A DNA stretch of 64,000 nucleotides, taken from the NCBI RefSeq assembly GCF_003853705.1, contig NZ_QTQI01000001.1, positions 575,584 through 639,583 on the forward strand. Direction: 5' to 3'. The position numbers and the translations under genes were made by a program. Shown here piece by piece: positions 1 through 8,859 of this stretch. The DNA is from Burkholderia sp. Bp8992 (GTDB taxonomy: Bacteria; Pseudomonadota; Gammaproteobacteria; Burkholderiales; Burkholderiaceae). A model generated the notes under the pieces. The model was not told the DNA's origin. It was given only the letters and a program-made list of their open reading frames with translations, and did no database searches. The first letter of the stretch is position 1. Every line of letters starts with the position of its first letter.

Positions 1-185
1 CGCTGGTGCTGGGCTGCGTGCAGATCGCGGTGAGCGTCAGCGTGAACGCGCTGATCGCGTGCATGGCCGGTTCCATCGCGGGCTTTCTGGCGGGCCGGCC
101 GTTCTGGGCGTCGGTTCAGCGCTGGTTGATGGGCACCGTATTGGCCGGGCTGGCCGTGCGTATCGCGCTGGAGTCGCAACGCTAG
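1..185 (+). CDS. LysE/RhtB-family amino-acid exporter, C-terminal end (5' part outside window)
   Basis: The open frame enters from the left edge (first full codon at base 3) and stops at TAG 183-185, giving about 60 residues. It shows a hydrophobic helix rich in small residues, a short basic linker (AGRPFWASVQRW), then a last membrane helix ending in ALESQR. This layout is typical of the end of LysE/RhtB exporters, which have about 200 residues and six helices and export amino acids or related metabolites. Only the last two helices are visible, so the substrate cannot be named. It faces the YddG-type exporter convergently. Confidence 0.6.
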   Translation, partial: LVLGCVQIAVSVSVNALIACMAGSIAGFLAGRPFWASVQRWLMGTVLAGLAVRIALESQR

Positions 186-212
186 AACACGGTGGCCGGC
201 GCCCGGGAGAGC

Positions 213-231
213 GGCCGGCAGCAAGCCGGCC
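213..231. terminator. Stem-loop between convergent exporter genes
   Basis: A perfect 7-bp stem (GGCCGGC / GCCGGCC) with a 5-nt loop lies in the 70-bp gap between two convergent genes. On the + strand it is followed only by CTTG, not a T run. It may act as a weak bidirectional terminator. Confidence 0.4.
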
Positions 232-255
232 TTGCGTCGACAGCTTCGGGCAACG

Positions 256-1200
256 TCACCCGTTGCAATTGCCTTCGGCCGCTTTGCCGACGCGAACGGG
301 CGCGGCCTTGGCCTGGCGCCGGCTGCGCGTCGAGAGCCAGCACAGGATCGACCCGCCGCACACCATCGATGCGCCTTGCCAGAATTCGACCGACAGCGGC
401 GCATGCAGCAGCGTCGCGGCGAACGCGGCGGCGAGCACCGGCGTGAAGTACGACGCGCCGACGATGACCGTCACGTTGCCGTGCATGATGCCGGTGTTCC
501 AGGCCGCATAGCCGAACCCCAGCGCCGACGCCGCCAGCACGAGATACAGGACCGCGTGAAAGCTGAACGTCATGCCGCCGCCGCCTTCGATCGCGAACTT
601 GATCCAGAGCGCCGCGGCGACCAGCATGAAGAACGGCGTGACGCCGTTCTTGCCGTCGGCGAGGCGTGCGGTGACCGTGCAATAGCCGGCCCAGATCAGC
701 GCGCCGATGAACGCGAGGCCATAGCTCAGCGGATTGTCCGCGACGTTGCGGAGCATGCCGGCCGGATCGAGGCCGCGGTCGCCGCCGAGCACCCAGCAGA
801 TGCCGAGCATCGACAGCAGGACGCCCGGCACGACCAGCAGGTTTGCCCGCTGCTTGTTGAACACGATGGCGGCGACCAGCGTGAGGCTCGGCCACAGATA
901 GTTGACCATTGCGACTTCGATCGCCTGCTGCCCGTTGCTCGCATAGCCGATCGACAGTGCGAGGCACAGTTCGTACGACACGAACAGCAGGCCGCCCCAG
1001 AGCAGATAGCTTCTCGGGAATCTGCTCAGATCGGGGAAGCCGACCGAAAACAGCAGCAGCACGGACGCCACCGTATAGATCATCGCGGCGCCGCCGGTCG
1101 CGCCGAGACTTTCGCTGACGCCGCGGACGAGCGCGACCACCGAGGCCCATAACAGCACCGCGCCGAGCCCGGCGAGCGTTGCCTTGTTCTTGCGTTTCAT
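256..1200 (-). CDS. yddG: YddG-type aromatic amino-acid exporter (DMT superfamily, two EamA repeats)
   Basis: The 314-residue protein has ten predicted membrane helices in two EamA repeats. It begins MKRKNKATLAG followed by VLLWASVVALVRGV, resembling the first helix of E. coli YddG, an inner-membrane exporter of aromatic amino acids. The second repeat contains GYAAWNTGIMHGNVTV, another YddG-like segment. The start at 1200 is preferred because AGGA lies 4-5 nt upstream; an in-frame ATG at 1221 would add seven residues but has no clear ribosome site. The gene appears monocistronic. The family call is firm; aromatic amino-acid specificity is inferred from similarity. Confidence 0.8.
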   Translation of the reverse strand: MKRKNKATLAGLGAVLLWASVVALVRGVSESLGATGGAAMIYTVASVLLLFSVGFPDLSRFPRSYLLWGGLLFVSYELCLALSIGYASNGQQAIEVAMVNYLWPSLTLVAAIVFNKQRANLLVVPGVLLSMLGICWVLGGDRGLDPAGMLRNVADNPLSYGLAFIGALIWAGYCTVTARLADGKNGVTPFFMLVAAALWIKFAIEGGGGMTFSFHAVLYLVLAASALGFGYAAWNTGIMHGNVTVIVGASYFTPVLAAAFAATLLHAPLSVEFWQGASMVCGGSILCWLSTRSRRQAKAAPVRVGKAAEGNCNG

Positions 1201-1391
1201 GCTTCCTGCCTGCTTCGACATGCCGATTCGATTGCGGATGATACGAGGCCGTTCGCGCGTGCTGCTGTCGCGAGCGGAAATGCGATGGAGTGATTTCGCC
1301 GGAAGCGCGCATTTTAACGGGGCGAAGCCGTTGCAGCGATCCGGCCGGACTCGTGTGTACGGCCTGCGGTCGATTCAGGCGCGCGAATCGG

Positions 1392-1502
1392 TCACGCGTC
1401 GTCGATCCGCCATGCGGCGCCGGTTGCCTGCCGCAGGGCTTGCGCGATGGCATCGAATGCGGCGGCTGACGGGATCGTGTGGATGCGATATTCGAAACTC
1501 AT
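1392..1502 (-). CDS. Possible 36-residue small protein or 5' remnant
   Basis: The minus-strand frame starts at ATG 1502 and stops at TGA 1392-1394. It reads MSFEYRIHTIPSAAAF and continues to WRIDDA. Amino-acid and codon composition look protein-like, with mostly G/C third positions and a plausible amphipathic helix, unlike random frames nearby. No ribosome site precedes it and no recognisable family is seen. It could be the surviving start of a decayed gene. Low confidence. Confidence 0.2.
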   Translation of the reverse strand: MSFEYRIHTIPSAAAFDAIAQALRQATGAAWRIDDA

Positions 1503-1573
1503 CTGCGCGGCCCGGTGTGCGAGCCGGGCAGCCTAACCCGTGCCGCGGCATCCCGTCCTCGCAGGCAGCGCAA

Positions 1574-1599
1574 CCGGCGCCCGCCGCAGCGGGCGCCGG
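1574..1599 (-). terminator. Hairpin downstream of the phosphatase gene
   Basis: A perfect 11-bp stem (CCGGCGCCCGC / GCGGGCGCCGG) with a CGCA loop lies 5 nt beyond the phosphatase stop codon. In the minus direction it is followed by TTG only, so the U-tract is weak. Its position and stability suggest a transcription terminator. Confidence 0.55.
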
Positions 1600-1604
1600 C
1601 GTGA

Positions 1605-3290
1605 TTACCGCTCGCGCCGCTTCTTGCTCAGCTCGATCGTTTCGAACAGCTCGTACTGCGCGGTCGGGTGCTGGTCGGCACCCGGCGCGTGGTAGTAGCG
1701 CATCGTGATCGTCGTGTGCCCGCCCGGCTTGCCCGGATCGTGGTCGAACACGGCAATCCCGTAGCCGGTGCCCGTATCGCGGCGCGCGGACCAGATCGCA
1801 TCCTCGAGCGCATCGGCCGGCTGGCGCACGAACGTGTTCGGCGTGCTGCCCGGCACCGGCCGGTTCGGCTTCGTGAACACCTTCGCACGCGCGAAACCGG
1901 TCGACGGGTTTTCGCCGTACACGTCGAGCGGTGCGCTGGTGCCGCCGCCGCCGAGGATCAGGTGGATCGTGCCGTGGCTCGTGTCGAACTTCGTGCGGTC
2001 CGGGTCGTTCGAGCCGACCGGGCGCGGCTGCAGCGTCTCGACCACTTCGCCGGTCGTCGCGTCGACGCCTGCGCGGTGATTGCAGCCGCGCACCGGGTAG
2101 CTGCGTTCGTAGTCGTGATCGTGGCCGCACAGCACGAGGTCGACGCCGTAACGATCGAACAGCGGCAGCCACGCTTCGCGAATGCCCTTGTCGGAGCCGT
2201 TGCCCGTCTTCGACGAACTGAGCGCGTCCTGGTGCATCTGCACGACGATCCAGTCGATGTCGTCGTCATGGGCGGCGTGACGCAGCGTGCGTTCGAGCCA
2301 GCGCGTCTGCTCGCCGTTGCTGTAGCCGCGCACGTAGAACGACGTGCCGGGTTCGATCGGCGGGCGGCCCGTGCTCGCGGCCGGCACGAGCGGCGCCGGG
2401 CCGCCGACGAATGCGGCGGCATCCTGGTACACGACATCGTCGGCATCGAGCGACACGAACAGCACCGAGCTCACGCGGAAGCTGTACCAGCGGCCGGGGA
2501 AGTGCGTGCCGTTCTCCGGCAGCGTATAGCGCGCGAGATACGAGTCGAGCCCCTGCGGGCCGTTGTTGAACTCGATCTCGTGATTGCCGGGGCAGGGCAT
2601 CCACGGGCGGTTCGCAGCCGACGTCTGGTTGTTGTTGCCGAAATCGCGCCACACCTCGGGCTGGTGCGCGGGGTTCAGGTTCGCGTAGCAGAGGTCGCCG
2701 TTCAGCAGGTGGAACAGCGGCTGGAACTGCTCGACGGCCTGCACCGCGAAGCGGCTTTGCGGTGACGACAGCACCCACGCGCCGTTCGGCGTCGCGAGAT
2801 CGCCGTAGCTCGTGAAGCGGAACGGCGCACGGCCGCGCGGCGCCGTCGAGAAGGTCGCGGAGAACGGCTGCGCGGCGTTGCCGTCGTTGTCGGCGGTGAT
2901 CTCGTAGCGGTAGTGCGTATCGGGCTTCAGCCCGTGCACGCGCGCGTGGTACGCAAACACGGTTTCGCCGTTCAGGCCGTCGGTGTACAGGCGCTGGACG
3001 CCGTGCACGGTACGCGCCGGCTCGCCGTCGGCGACGATGCGCGCACGCGGGTTGACGGCCGGCGCGAGCGATGCCCACGAGATCACGACCTCGGACGTCG
3101 GGTCGTTGCCCCACGTCAGGTGGACCTGTTCGGGCGTGCCGTCCGGATTCGAGGCGGCGGCGCGCGCGGCCGCGAGGCCGCCGGCAGCGGTGGCGAGGCC
3201 GGAGACGCCGGCCAGTTTCAGGAAGCCGCGACGCGATACCGAGGCGGCCGGCTCGTTCGGCTGATCAGGGGAGGTGTCCTGGTTCGACAT
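1605..3290 (-). CDS. Tat-exported purple-acid-phosphatase-like metallophosphoesterase
   Basis: The protein has 561 residues. Residues 17-40 carry a twin-arginine signal (SRRGFLKLAG, then an Ala-rich helix), predicting periplasmic export in folded form. A fibronectin-III-like PAP N-domain (QVHLTWGNDP onward) precedes a calcineurin-type catalytic domain. That domain has the metal-binding blocks GDLCY, GNHE, VQMHQD and CGHDHDYERSYP. The start at 3290 is chosen because the Tat motif follows directly; the frame is open further upstream but that extension looks non-coding. The likely role is hydrolysis of phosphomonoesters in the periplasm. A hairpin follows the stop. It diverges from the WxxGHW gene. 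Substrate is unknown. Confidence 0.85.
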   Translation of the reverse strand: MSNQDTSPDQPNEPAASVSRRGFLKLAGVSGLATAAGGLAAARAAASNPDGTPEQVHLTWGNDPTSEVVISWASLAPAVNPRARIVADGEPARTVHGVQRLYTDGLNGETVFAYHARVHGLKPDTHYRYEITADNDGNAAQPFSATFSTAPRGRAPFRFTSYGDLATPNGAWVLSSPQSRFAVQAVEQFQPLFHLLNGDLCYANLNPAHQPEVWRDFGNNNQTSAANRPWMPCPGNHEIEFNNGPQGLDSYLARYTLPENGTHFPGRWYSFRVSSVLFVSLDADDVVYQDAAAFVGGPAPLVPAASTGRPPIEPGTSFYVRGYSNGEQTRWLERTLRHAAHDDDIDWIVVQMHQDALSSSKTGNGSDKGIREAWLPLFDRYGVDLVLCGHDHDYERSYPVRGCNHRAGVDATTGEVVETLQPRPVGSNDPDRTKFDTSHGTIHLILGGGGTSAPLDVYGENPSTGFARAKVFTKPNRPVPGSTPNTFVRQPADALEDAIWSARRDTGTGYGIAVFDHDPGKPGGHTTITMRYYHAPGADQHPTAQYELFETIELSKKRRER

Positions 3291-3625
3291 GGTCGGTGTT
3301 TTCGTGGGTGGGGACGCGAGAGGGTGGAACCGCGCGGCCATGCGCGAGCGCGGCCGGGGCGTGGGCCGGAAACGAGCGGGATCCCGGTCGCATGCATTGT
3401 CGAAGGGCAGTTTTGCCGCGATGTGACAGCCCCGCAACCCGGCGCGGGCGGCCGCCAATACGCAGGATCTTGCAGGATCTTGCCGAGCGGCACCGCGGCA
3501 CATGCCGACGCCACGTCGGTCTCCCCGAAATTTATTTGCAGACTCCGCGACGGATTCCGTTCGCCGGCGCCGTTTAACGCATGAACGACCGCAACCGGTC
3601 GATGCCCGTTACTTCGGAGTCTTTC
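3291..3625. other. Divergent promoter region, phosphatase / WxxGHW protein
   Basis: This 335-bp divergent gap has no gene. It contains a perfect tandem 10-bp repeat GCAGGATCTT at 3462-3471 and 3472-3481. A single CTGTCAC, resembling half a Pho box, lies on the minus strand at 3423-3429. The required second half at the usual spacing is not convincing, so Pho control of the phosphatase is unproven. Confidence 0.4.
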
Positions 3626-3925
3626 ATGAAACTTTCTGTTCCACTGCGATTCGCTGCGGCATGCGTGGCCGCGCTGGCGGCCTCCGCGTCGTTCGCGCAG
3701 GCCGTGATCGTCGCGCCTTACGCGCCGCCGCCGCCGCGCGTCGAAGTGCTGCCGGCGCCGCGTGCGGGCTACGTCTGGGATCAGGGCCACTGGCACTGGC
3801 GGCAGGGCCGCTACGTCTGGATTCCGGGCCACTGGCAAGTGGTGCGCGCCGGTTACCACTGGGTGCCCGGCCATTGGGCCGCGCGCGGGCCGGCCTGGCG
3901 CTGGGTGCCCGGTCACTGGGCGTGA
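3626..3925 (+). CDS. Secreted YxWxxGHW-repeat protein
   Basis: The protein has 99 residues. It has a cleavable signal peptide (MKLSVPLRFAAACVAAL, cleavage after ASFAQA). A Pro-rich stretch follows, then four tandem repeats of the form [YW]xWxxGHW (VWDQGHW, VWIPGHW, HWVPGHW, RWVPGHW). The aromatic/His repeat defines a family of small periplasmic or surface proteins of unknown function common in Burkholderia. The start at 3626 is chosen because the signal peptide begins there; an ATG at 3581 would add 15 residues lacking signal character. A tiny lipoprotein gene follows on the same strand. Confidence 0.75.
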   Translation: MKLSVPLRFAAACVAALAASASFAQAVIVAPYAPPPPRVEVLPAPRAGYVWDQGHWHWRQGRYVWIPGHWQVVRAGYHWVPGHWAARGPAWRWVPGHWA

Positions 3926-3995
3926 CGCATGCGCCGCCGCATGGCACGCGGTGCCGGCGCGGCAGTTACTTCGTGCAACATCATGAGTCGAAGCC

Positions 3996-4109
3996 ATGCC
4001 TTTTCGAACCATCGTGATCCTCGCGGCCGCAGCCATCGTGCTGGCCGGCTGCGTCGTGGTGCCGGCCCGTCCGGTGTATTACCGGCCCGCGCCGGTCGTC
4101 GTATATTGA
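3996..4109 (+). CDS. Tiny lipoprotein (37 residues)
   Basis: The frame starts at ATG 3996 (MPFRTIVILAAAAIVLAGC) and stops at TGA 4107-4109. It has a short basic start, a hydrophobic helix and a clear lipobox LAGC with Cys19. The mature part is only 19 residues and Pro/Tyr/Val-rich (RPVYYRPAPVVVY). A lipidated envelope peptide is predicted. It lies 70 bp after the WxxGHW gene and before the sigma-factor gene. Function is unknown. Confidence 0.5.
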   Translation: MPFRTIVILAAAAIVLAGCVVVPARPVYYRPAPVVVY

Positions 4110-4151
4110 GCGCGCCGGCCGCCGGTCGCGCGGCCGGCCGACAGGATCGAC

Positions 4152-4937
4152 ATGCCGCGCGAACCGGATGTCGATGAAACGGACATGGCCGACGCCGTGT
4201 GCGACGCCGGGCGCGATGCGCGCGGCAGTGCCGAACAGTCGGTGTGGCGCCGTCCGGTGATGGCCCGACGCATGCAAGGAGAGCACGACGATGAGCTTCA
4301 GCCGGGCGGCGGGTACCCCTGCCGTGACAGTGCGGCGCCCGCGCGCCGCGCGACGGAGCAGGCGGCGTTGAACGATCGCGGCGACCGCGATCCGGACGCG
4401 GAACTCGTCGCGCGCGTCGGCGCGCGCGATTCGTCGGCCGTGCGCGTGCTCGTCGCACGCAAGCTGCCGCGGCTGCTCGCATTGGCGACGCGCATGCTCG
4501 GCGACCGGAACGAAGCCGAGGACGTCGCACAGGAGACGTTCTTGCGAATCTGGAACCAGGCGCCGCGCTGGCGCGAAGGCGAGGCGCGCTTCGACACGTG
4601 GCTGCATCGCGTCGTGCTGAACCTGTGCTACGACCGCCTGCGCGGCCGGCGCGAGGAGCCCGTCGATACGCTGCCCGACGTGCCCGACACGCAGCCGGAG
4701 CCGGCCGCGCAGGCGGAGCTGCGTTCGCGCGATGCGCGCGTGCGGCAGGCGCTGGCCGCATTGCCGCCGAGGCAGCGGGAAGCGCTCGTGCTCCAGTACT
4801 ATCAGGAAATGTCGAATGTGGAAGCGGCCAACCTGATGGGCATCACCGTCGATGCGCTGGAAAGCCTGCTCGCCCGCGCGAGGCGCAACCTGCGCGCGCA
4901 GCTGGCCGGCGACCCACCTAGCGAGGACAAGCGATGA
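4152..4937 (+). CDS. ECF-subfamily RNA polymerase sigma factor
   Basis: The frame has 261 residues. The conserved ECF core starts near residue 82. Region 2 includes DRNEAEDVAQETFLRIW and region 4 includes ALPPRQREALVLQYYQEMS followed by the helix-turn-helix at NVEAANLMGITVDALE. About 80 low-complexity residues precede the core, longer than usual. ATG 4152 has an upstream AGGA at 4143-4146, but internal starts (4272, or TTG near 4369) would give a more typical length of about 190. The stop overlaps the next gene by 4 nt, so it is co-translated with a membrane protein, as for sigma/anti-sigma pairs. The signal sensed is unknown. Confidence 0.85.
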   Translation: MPREPDVDETDMADAVCDAGRDARGSAEQSVWRRPVMARRMQGEHDDELQPGGGYPCRDSAAPARRATEQAALNDRGDRDPDAELVARVGARDSSAVRVLVARKLPRLLALATRMLGDRNEAEDVAQETFLRIWNQAPRWREGEARFDTWLHRVVLNLCYDRLRGRREEPVDTLPDVPDTQPEPAAQAELRSRDARVRQALAALPPRQREALVLQYYQEMSNVEAANLMGITVDALESLLARARRNLRAQLAGDPPSEDKR

Positions 4938-5353
4938 CACCCGAACGATTTCGCACCATCGTCGCCGCGTACGGCTCGGACGCGCGGCGCTGGCCGGCCG
5001 GCGAGCGCGCGGCCGCCGAGGCGTGGGCGCACGCGAACCCGCGCGAAGCGCTGCTCGCACTGGACGACGCAGCCGACCTCGATGCGTGGCTTGCATGCGA
5101 TACGGTCGCGCCGCCCGCGCCGTCGCTGGTCGAGCGCATCGTCGCGACGGCGCCCGCGCCGCAGCGCGCACGCAGGCGCGGCAAAGTCTGGTGGTCGGGC
5201 GCGGCGTTCGCGGGCGTCGGCCTGGCCGGTGCGCTCGCGGGCGCGGTGGCCGTGTCGATGCTGATGCTCGGCGGCGCGCCGATGTCGCAGCATGAACCGG
5301 GCTATCTGACGACGACGTTCGGCGGCCCGAGCATCGACTGGAGCGATGAATGA
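4934..5353 (+). CDS. Membrane protein, probable anti-sigma factor of the ECF operon
   Basis: The protein has 139 residues. The N-terminal 90 residues are soluble and acidic/Ala-rich, beginning MTPERFRTIVAAYGSDARRW. One transmembrane helix (about residues 92-113, GAAFAGVGLAGALAGAV) leads to a short periplasmic tail. ATGA overlap with the sigma gene (4934-4937) and with the next gene (5350-5353) indicates tight translational coupling. A cytoplasmic sigma-binding part plus one helix is the usual anti-sigma layout. No classical zinc anti-sigma motif is visible, so the role is inferred from gene order. Confidence 0.6.
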   Translation: MTPERFRTIVAAYGSDARRWPAGERAAAEAWAHANPREALLALDDAADLDAWLACDTVAPPAPSLVERIVATAPAPQRARRRGKVWWSGAAFAGVGLAGALAGAVAVSMLMLGGAPMSQHEPGYLTTTFGGPSIDWSDE

Positions 5354-5844
5354 CTGAACGTGGCTGGAAATTCATCCTCGTCGGCTCGGTCGTGCTGAAC
5401 GTGTTCATGCTCGGCGCGATCGGCGGCGGCGCCTATCAGTGGTTCTCGACGCATCGCGACCTGCATGCGGCGGGCGCCCCTGCATCGCGCACCGCGTTGC
5501 GTTTCGCGGCGGACGAATTGCCCGATGCACGGCAGCGCGAATTCGCGGCCGCGCTGAAGGCGGCGCGCAAGACCGGCCGCGATTTCGCGCGGGAAGGGCG
5601 CGACGGCCGGATCACCGTGCTGGACCTGCTCGCCGCGCCGCAACTCGATCGTGCGGCGATCGATGCCGCGCTCGACCGCACACGCGCGGCCGATACCGCG
5701 ATGCGTGCGCAGGTCGAACGCAGCGTCGTCGATTTCGCGGCGACGCTGACACCCGACGAGCGCGCGAAGTTCGTCGACGGGTTGCAGCGCAGCGGGAACT
5801 GGCGGTTGCCGCCGAAGAAGCGGGGCGTACCGGAGAGTCAGTAA
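5350..5844 (+). CDS. Periplasmic heavy-metal sensor / CpxP-Spy-like protein
   Basis: The protein has 164 residues. An N-terminal hydrophobic anchor (residues 7-30, WKFILVGSVVLNVFMLGAIG) is followed by an all-helical, charged periplasmic region. Blocks such as DARQREFAAALKAARKTGR and TLTPDERAKFVDGLQRSG match the Metal_resist/Spy-like fold. Such proteins sense metals or misfolded envelope proteins and often sit with ECF sigma factors. It is the third gene of the sigma operon (4-nt overlap). A role as sensor partner is inference. Confidence 0.6.
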   Translation: MTERGWKFILVGSVVLNVFMLGAIGGGAYQWFSTHRDLHAAGAPASRTALRFAADELPDARQREFAAALKAARKTGRDFAREGRDGRITVLDLLAAPQLDRAAIDAALDRTRAADTAMRAQVERSVVDFAATLTPDERAKFVDGLQRSGNWRLPPKKRGVPESQ

Positions 5845-5892
5845 TCGTCGTCGCGAGCCGGCATTGCGGCGGGCGTCACCGAGCGCACGGTC

Positions 5893-8859
5893 CTACTTGC
5901 CGACGCTGTTATCGAGGCGGCTCGCCGTTGCCGTCCGGCTGATTCGCACCGCGGACGCGTCGTCGGGAAAATGCGCGAGTCGTGCCGCCAGCGCCCGATC
6001 GAAGCCGGGTGTCGTTCTCGCGAGATCCAGCCAATTCCGCAGATAGGGAGAGTCCGGCGCATCGTATCGCACGTGCGACAGCACCATCGCCGCCGCCGCG
6101 TTGCCACCGGCGGCGCGCACCAGGGTCTCGGGTGCGACGACATTGCCTGCGTCCAGCACGGTGCGCGTCGTGCCGCCGTCCTTCGTGCGAATGCTGGCCG
6201 GCGGCCGGGTAAAGACGTAGTCGGCCGAAGCGGGCTGCCATCGCAGCGGCGCGAGCCAGTGCGGCGGCGGCGCGGCTGCGCTGCCGTAGGCGGCCGTCCA
6301 CAGGCGCAGCGGCGCAGCGGCGGCGACGGTGTAGACGAACCGCGCATGCAGAAAACCGAGCGGCGCATCGAACGACTCGATCGGCTCGCCATCGGAAGTC
6401 GCGCTGACGATACGGATATCGCGGCCGCCGTGAACGGTCACGTCGGCTGACGCACCCGGTTGCAGTTCGACGTGCCGTCCGTCGATCGTCGCGGACACGG
6501 TGCGCGCGAGGCCGTTGTACACGGAGACGGTGACGCGGCCTTGCATCCAGCCGAACACGAGCACGGATCCGACGATTCCGAGTGCCACGGCCGCGCGCGC
6601 AATCCCGGGAAGCACGCCGCTGGCCGTGCCGAAGCGCTCGCGAAAGGTCGGCTGGTCGACGTGCAGCACGCGCTCGGTGCCGACGACCAGCGTGTCGTAC
6701 GCGGCCGGAACGGATGGCGCCGGCGGCGGCGCATCCGTCGCCGGTGCGCCGGAACCCGCATGGGCGGCGGCGACGATCGCTTCCGCGCGTAGCAGTTCGT
6801 CGAGCGTGGCGCGGCGCAACGCGGAAAGTTGACCGGCCGCATGCTTGACCCAGCCGCCGGCGGCACGCAGCCAGTCGTCTATGTTGCTTCGTACAGGCTC
6901 GCCGAGCGCGAAATACCCGAGCGCGTCGGGCCAGGTGTCGATGCCGAGCGCGTCCAGCACGGGCGCGCCCGGGCGTACATCCTCCGCATGGTGGAAGACT
7001 TGTGCCAATGCACGCTGCAGCTGCTCGGCCGCGCGGACGATATGGCCGATGCCGTGCTCGGTGATCGTCCCGCCTGCCGTGGCGCGCTGCCGCCACAGCG
7101 ACAGATGCGCGTGAGCGTCGCGCACATTCGCTTCGGTGTGCTCCGCATAGTGAAGCAGGCTCAGCAAGCCTTCGAGATACGCGCGCCATGCGGGCGACAG
7201 CGTGTCGGCGGCGGCCAGGTGGGCGCTGCGTACCGCCTTCAGCACCGCATGCAGGCGGCCGCGGGCGATGGATCGCTCGGCATCGACCGCATCGATCGCG
7301 CCGGGCAACTCGGCGCGCCGGAGTACCCGGCCGCGGTGGCGGATGACCCCGTCGATCGCTTGATAGCGCCCGTCGCGCAGCGAGCAAAGCAGCGCATGCT
7401 CGCGATCGAGCTTGCGCAGCCGCTCGAGGTCGTGGCCGATGGTGGCAGCGTACAGCGTGTCGGTATCGAGCGGACCGACGCGAGTAACGCGCTCCGTCAA
7501 CGACTGCACGGACCGCGCGTGCCGGGTAGCCGGGAAACCCATGTAGATGCCGCGATATTGCGGCCCAAGATGTTCCTGCACGAAATGTTCGTCCAGTTGC
7601 CGCAGCGAAACGTCGGGATCCACCGGCGCGTGTCCGGTGTCGCCGACCAGCGCGGCCGTCAGGTGCTCGCGCAGGCTGGGCGCGTCGTCGAACAGGAGCC
7701 ACGCGCTGCGTTCGTCCACGGGCGCGGCGAGATACGTGCGTTTCGCGTTTTCCTCCCGTTCGTGATTCTGCGGGTGCGTGGCCCACATGCGCGGCGGCTG
7801 CGCGATTTCCCGGTCGAACACGCGGAATGCGTCGGCTGCGTCCGCCGGCACCTGCGGGCGCTGGCCGTAAGCCGGATCGTTGTAGATGCGGCCGAGGCGA
7901 TCGGCAAAAGCCAGCTGCACGACGAATGCATCGCGCGGCGGCCGGCCGTTGGCGACTTCTCCACGCAGCAGGCCCAATGTGCGGTCCCATGCGTCGTCCG
8001 CAATCTGCAACCGGTGCAACGCATGCACGATGGCATCGCTGCCGGTCAGCGACACGGCGACCAGGTCGGCTTGCATCTCCATTTCACGCGACAGCGCACG
8101 TTGCGCGACGACAACCAGGCGGAACGCCATGTCGATGATCGATCGCAATGCCCAGACGGCGAGACCGAGCAGCCAGCCGATCCACGAGATGCGCACGTCC
8201 ACGTTCGACAGGCGGTGCAGCACGCGGTCGAGGAGGTCGCGCTGCGCCACGATATGGACGGCGATCTGCTGCGCGGTGTAGACCCATCGGCCCAGCGCCA
8301 TCGACCGCTGCGCGAAATGCCCGAACTCATGCGCACACACCGCCTTGAATTCAGTGAGATTGAGCATGTTGACGAGCGCGAGCCCGATCTCCAGATGCTT
8401 GAGCGAAGGCCGAACCAGATTCAGCAGCGACAGGTCGTAGAACACGGCCGCATTGACCCGCGCACTGACGAACACCTTGTTCGGGGGCGGCGCGCCGGCG
8501 TCTTCCGCGATACGTTCGAGGAATGCGAACAGCCGCGGCTGCTGTGCGCGCGTCAATTCAACGCGGCCCGTACTCTCGTCTTTCCGGACGAAGAAGAGCG
8601 CCTTGGCCAGGAATACCGCCAGGAACAGGCTGCCGCCGCACGAGAGCCATTCGGGCAACCCGGCCGACCCGCCATCCAGCGCGAGCCGCAGTGCACCGGT
8701 GATTGCCGAGAAGGCGAACCACGCGGTCAGCGCGAAATACAGCAGGATGAACAGCACGAGGCCCGCGACCGCCAGCCACACGTTGCGGCGATACGCGGTG
8801 CTCGCGCGCGTGAGTCCGGCCGGCACGTCGCGTGGCCCGGCGGGGTAAAGAGTGACCAT
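5893..8859 (-). CDS. Very large M48-family membrane metallopeptidase
   Basis: The protein has 988 residues. An N-terminal pair of helices (about residues 28-60) precedes an M48 domain with the zinc motif HEFGH (FKAVCAHEFGHFAQRS) and a downstream E-x-x-AD segment (EMEMQADLVAVS). More hydrophobic helices follow. The C-terminal half lacks a recognisable catalytic family; it includes another membrane helix near residue 700 (VALGIVGSVLVFGW) and then a beta-rich domain. The start at 8859 (MVTLYPAG) is preferred over an upstream extension without coding character. M48 enzymes usually have 300-500 residues, so this is an enlarged form. It diverges from a zinc-ribbon membrane protein. The substrate is unknown. 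Confidence 0.8.
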   Translation of the reverse strand: MVTLYPAGPRDVPAGLTRASTAYRRNVWLAVAGLVLFILLYFALTAWFAFSAITGALRLALDGGSAGLPEWLSCGGSLFLAVFLAKALFFVRKDESTGRVELTRAQQPRLFAFLERIAEDAGAPPPNKVFVSARVNAAVFYDLSLLNLVRPSLKHLEIGLALVNMLNLTEFKAVCAHEFGHFAQRSMALGRWVYTAQQIAVHIVAQRDLLDRVLHRLSNVDVRISWIGWLLGLAVWALRSIIDMAFRLVVVAQRALSREMEMQADLVAVSLTGSDAIVHALHRLQIADDAWDRTLGLLRGEVANGRPPRDAFVVQLAFADRLGRIYNDPAYGQRPQVPADAADAFRVFDREIAQPPRMWATHPQNHEREENAKRTYLAAPVDERSAWLLFDDAPSLREHLTAALVGDTGHAPVDPDVSLRQLDEHFVQEHLGPQYRGIYMGFPATRHARSVQSLTERVTRVGPLDTDTLYAATIGHDLERLRKLDREHALLCSLRDGRYQAIDGVIRHRGRVLRRAELPGAIDAVDAERSIARGRLHAVLKAVRSAHLAAADTLSPAWRAYLEGLLSLLHYAEHTEANVRDAHAHLSLWRQRATAGGTITEHGIGHIVRAAEQLQRALAQVFHHAEDVRPGAPVLDALGIDTWPDALGYFALGEPVRSNIDDWLRAAGGWVKHAAGQLSALRRATLDELLRAEAIVAAAHAGSGAPATDAPPPAPSVPAAYDTLVVGTERVLHVDQPTFRERFGTASGVLPGIARAAVALGIVGSVLVFGWMQGRVTVSVYNGLARTVSATIDGRHVELQPGASADVTVHGGRDIRIVSATSDGEPIESFDAPLGFLHARFVYTVAAAAPLRLWTAAYGSAAAPPPHWLAPLRWQPASADYVFTRPPASIRTKDGGTTRTVLDAGNVVAPETLVRAAGGNAAAAMVLSHVRYDAPDSPYLRNWLDLARTTPGFDRALAARLAHFPDDASAVRISRTATASRLDNSVGK

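Larger units (their letters stand above)
1201..1604. other. Intergenic region upstream of yddG and downstream of the phosphatase gene
   Basis: This stretch has no convincing long gene. It holds the yddG leader, with an AT-rich patch at 1311-1317 (minus-strand TAAAAT) that could be a -10 element without a good -35 partner. It also holds a 36-codon minus-strand frame (1392-1502) and an 11-bp hairpin just past the phosphatase stop (1574-1599). Confidence 0.5.

Noticed and set aside
3418-3445. Possible Pho box upstream of the acid phosphatase
   Set aside because: Only one CTGTCAC half is present; the second half at the normal spacing does not match.
3462-3481. Tandem GCAGGATCTT repeat as a microsatellite or CRISPR-like element
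   Set aside because: Only two copies without spacers; too little to infer function.
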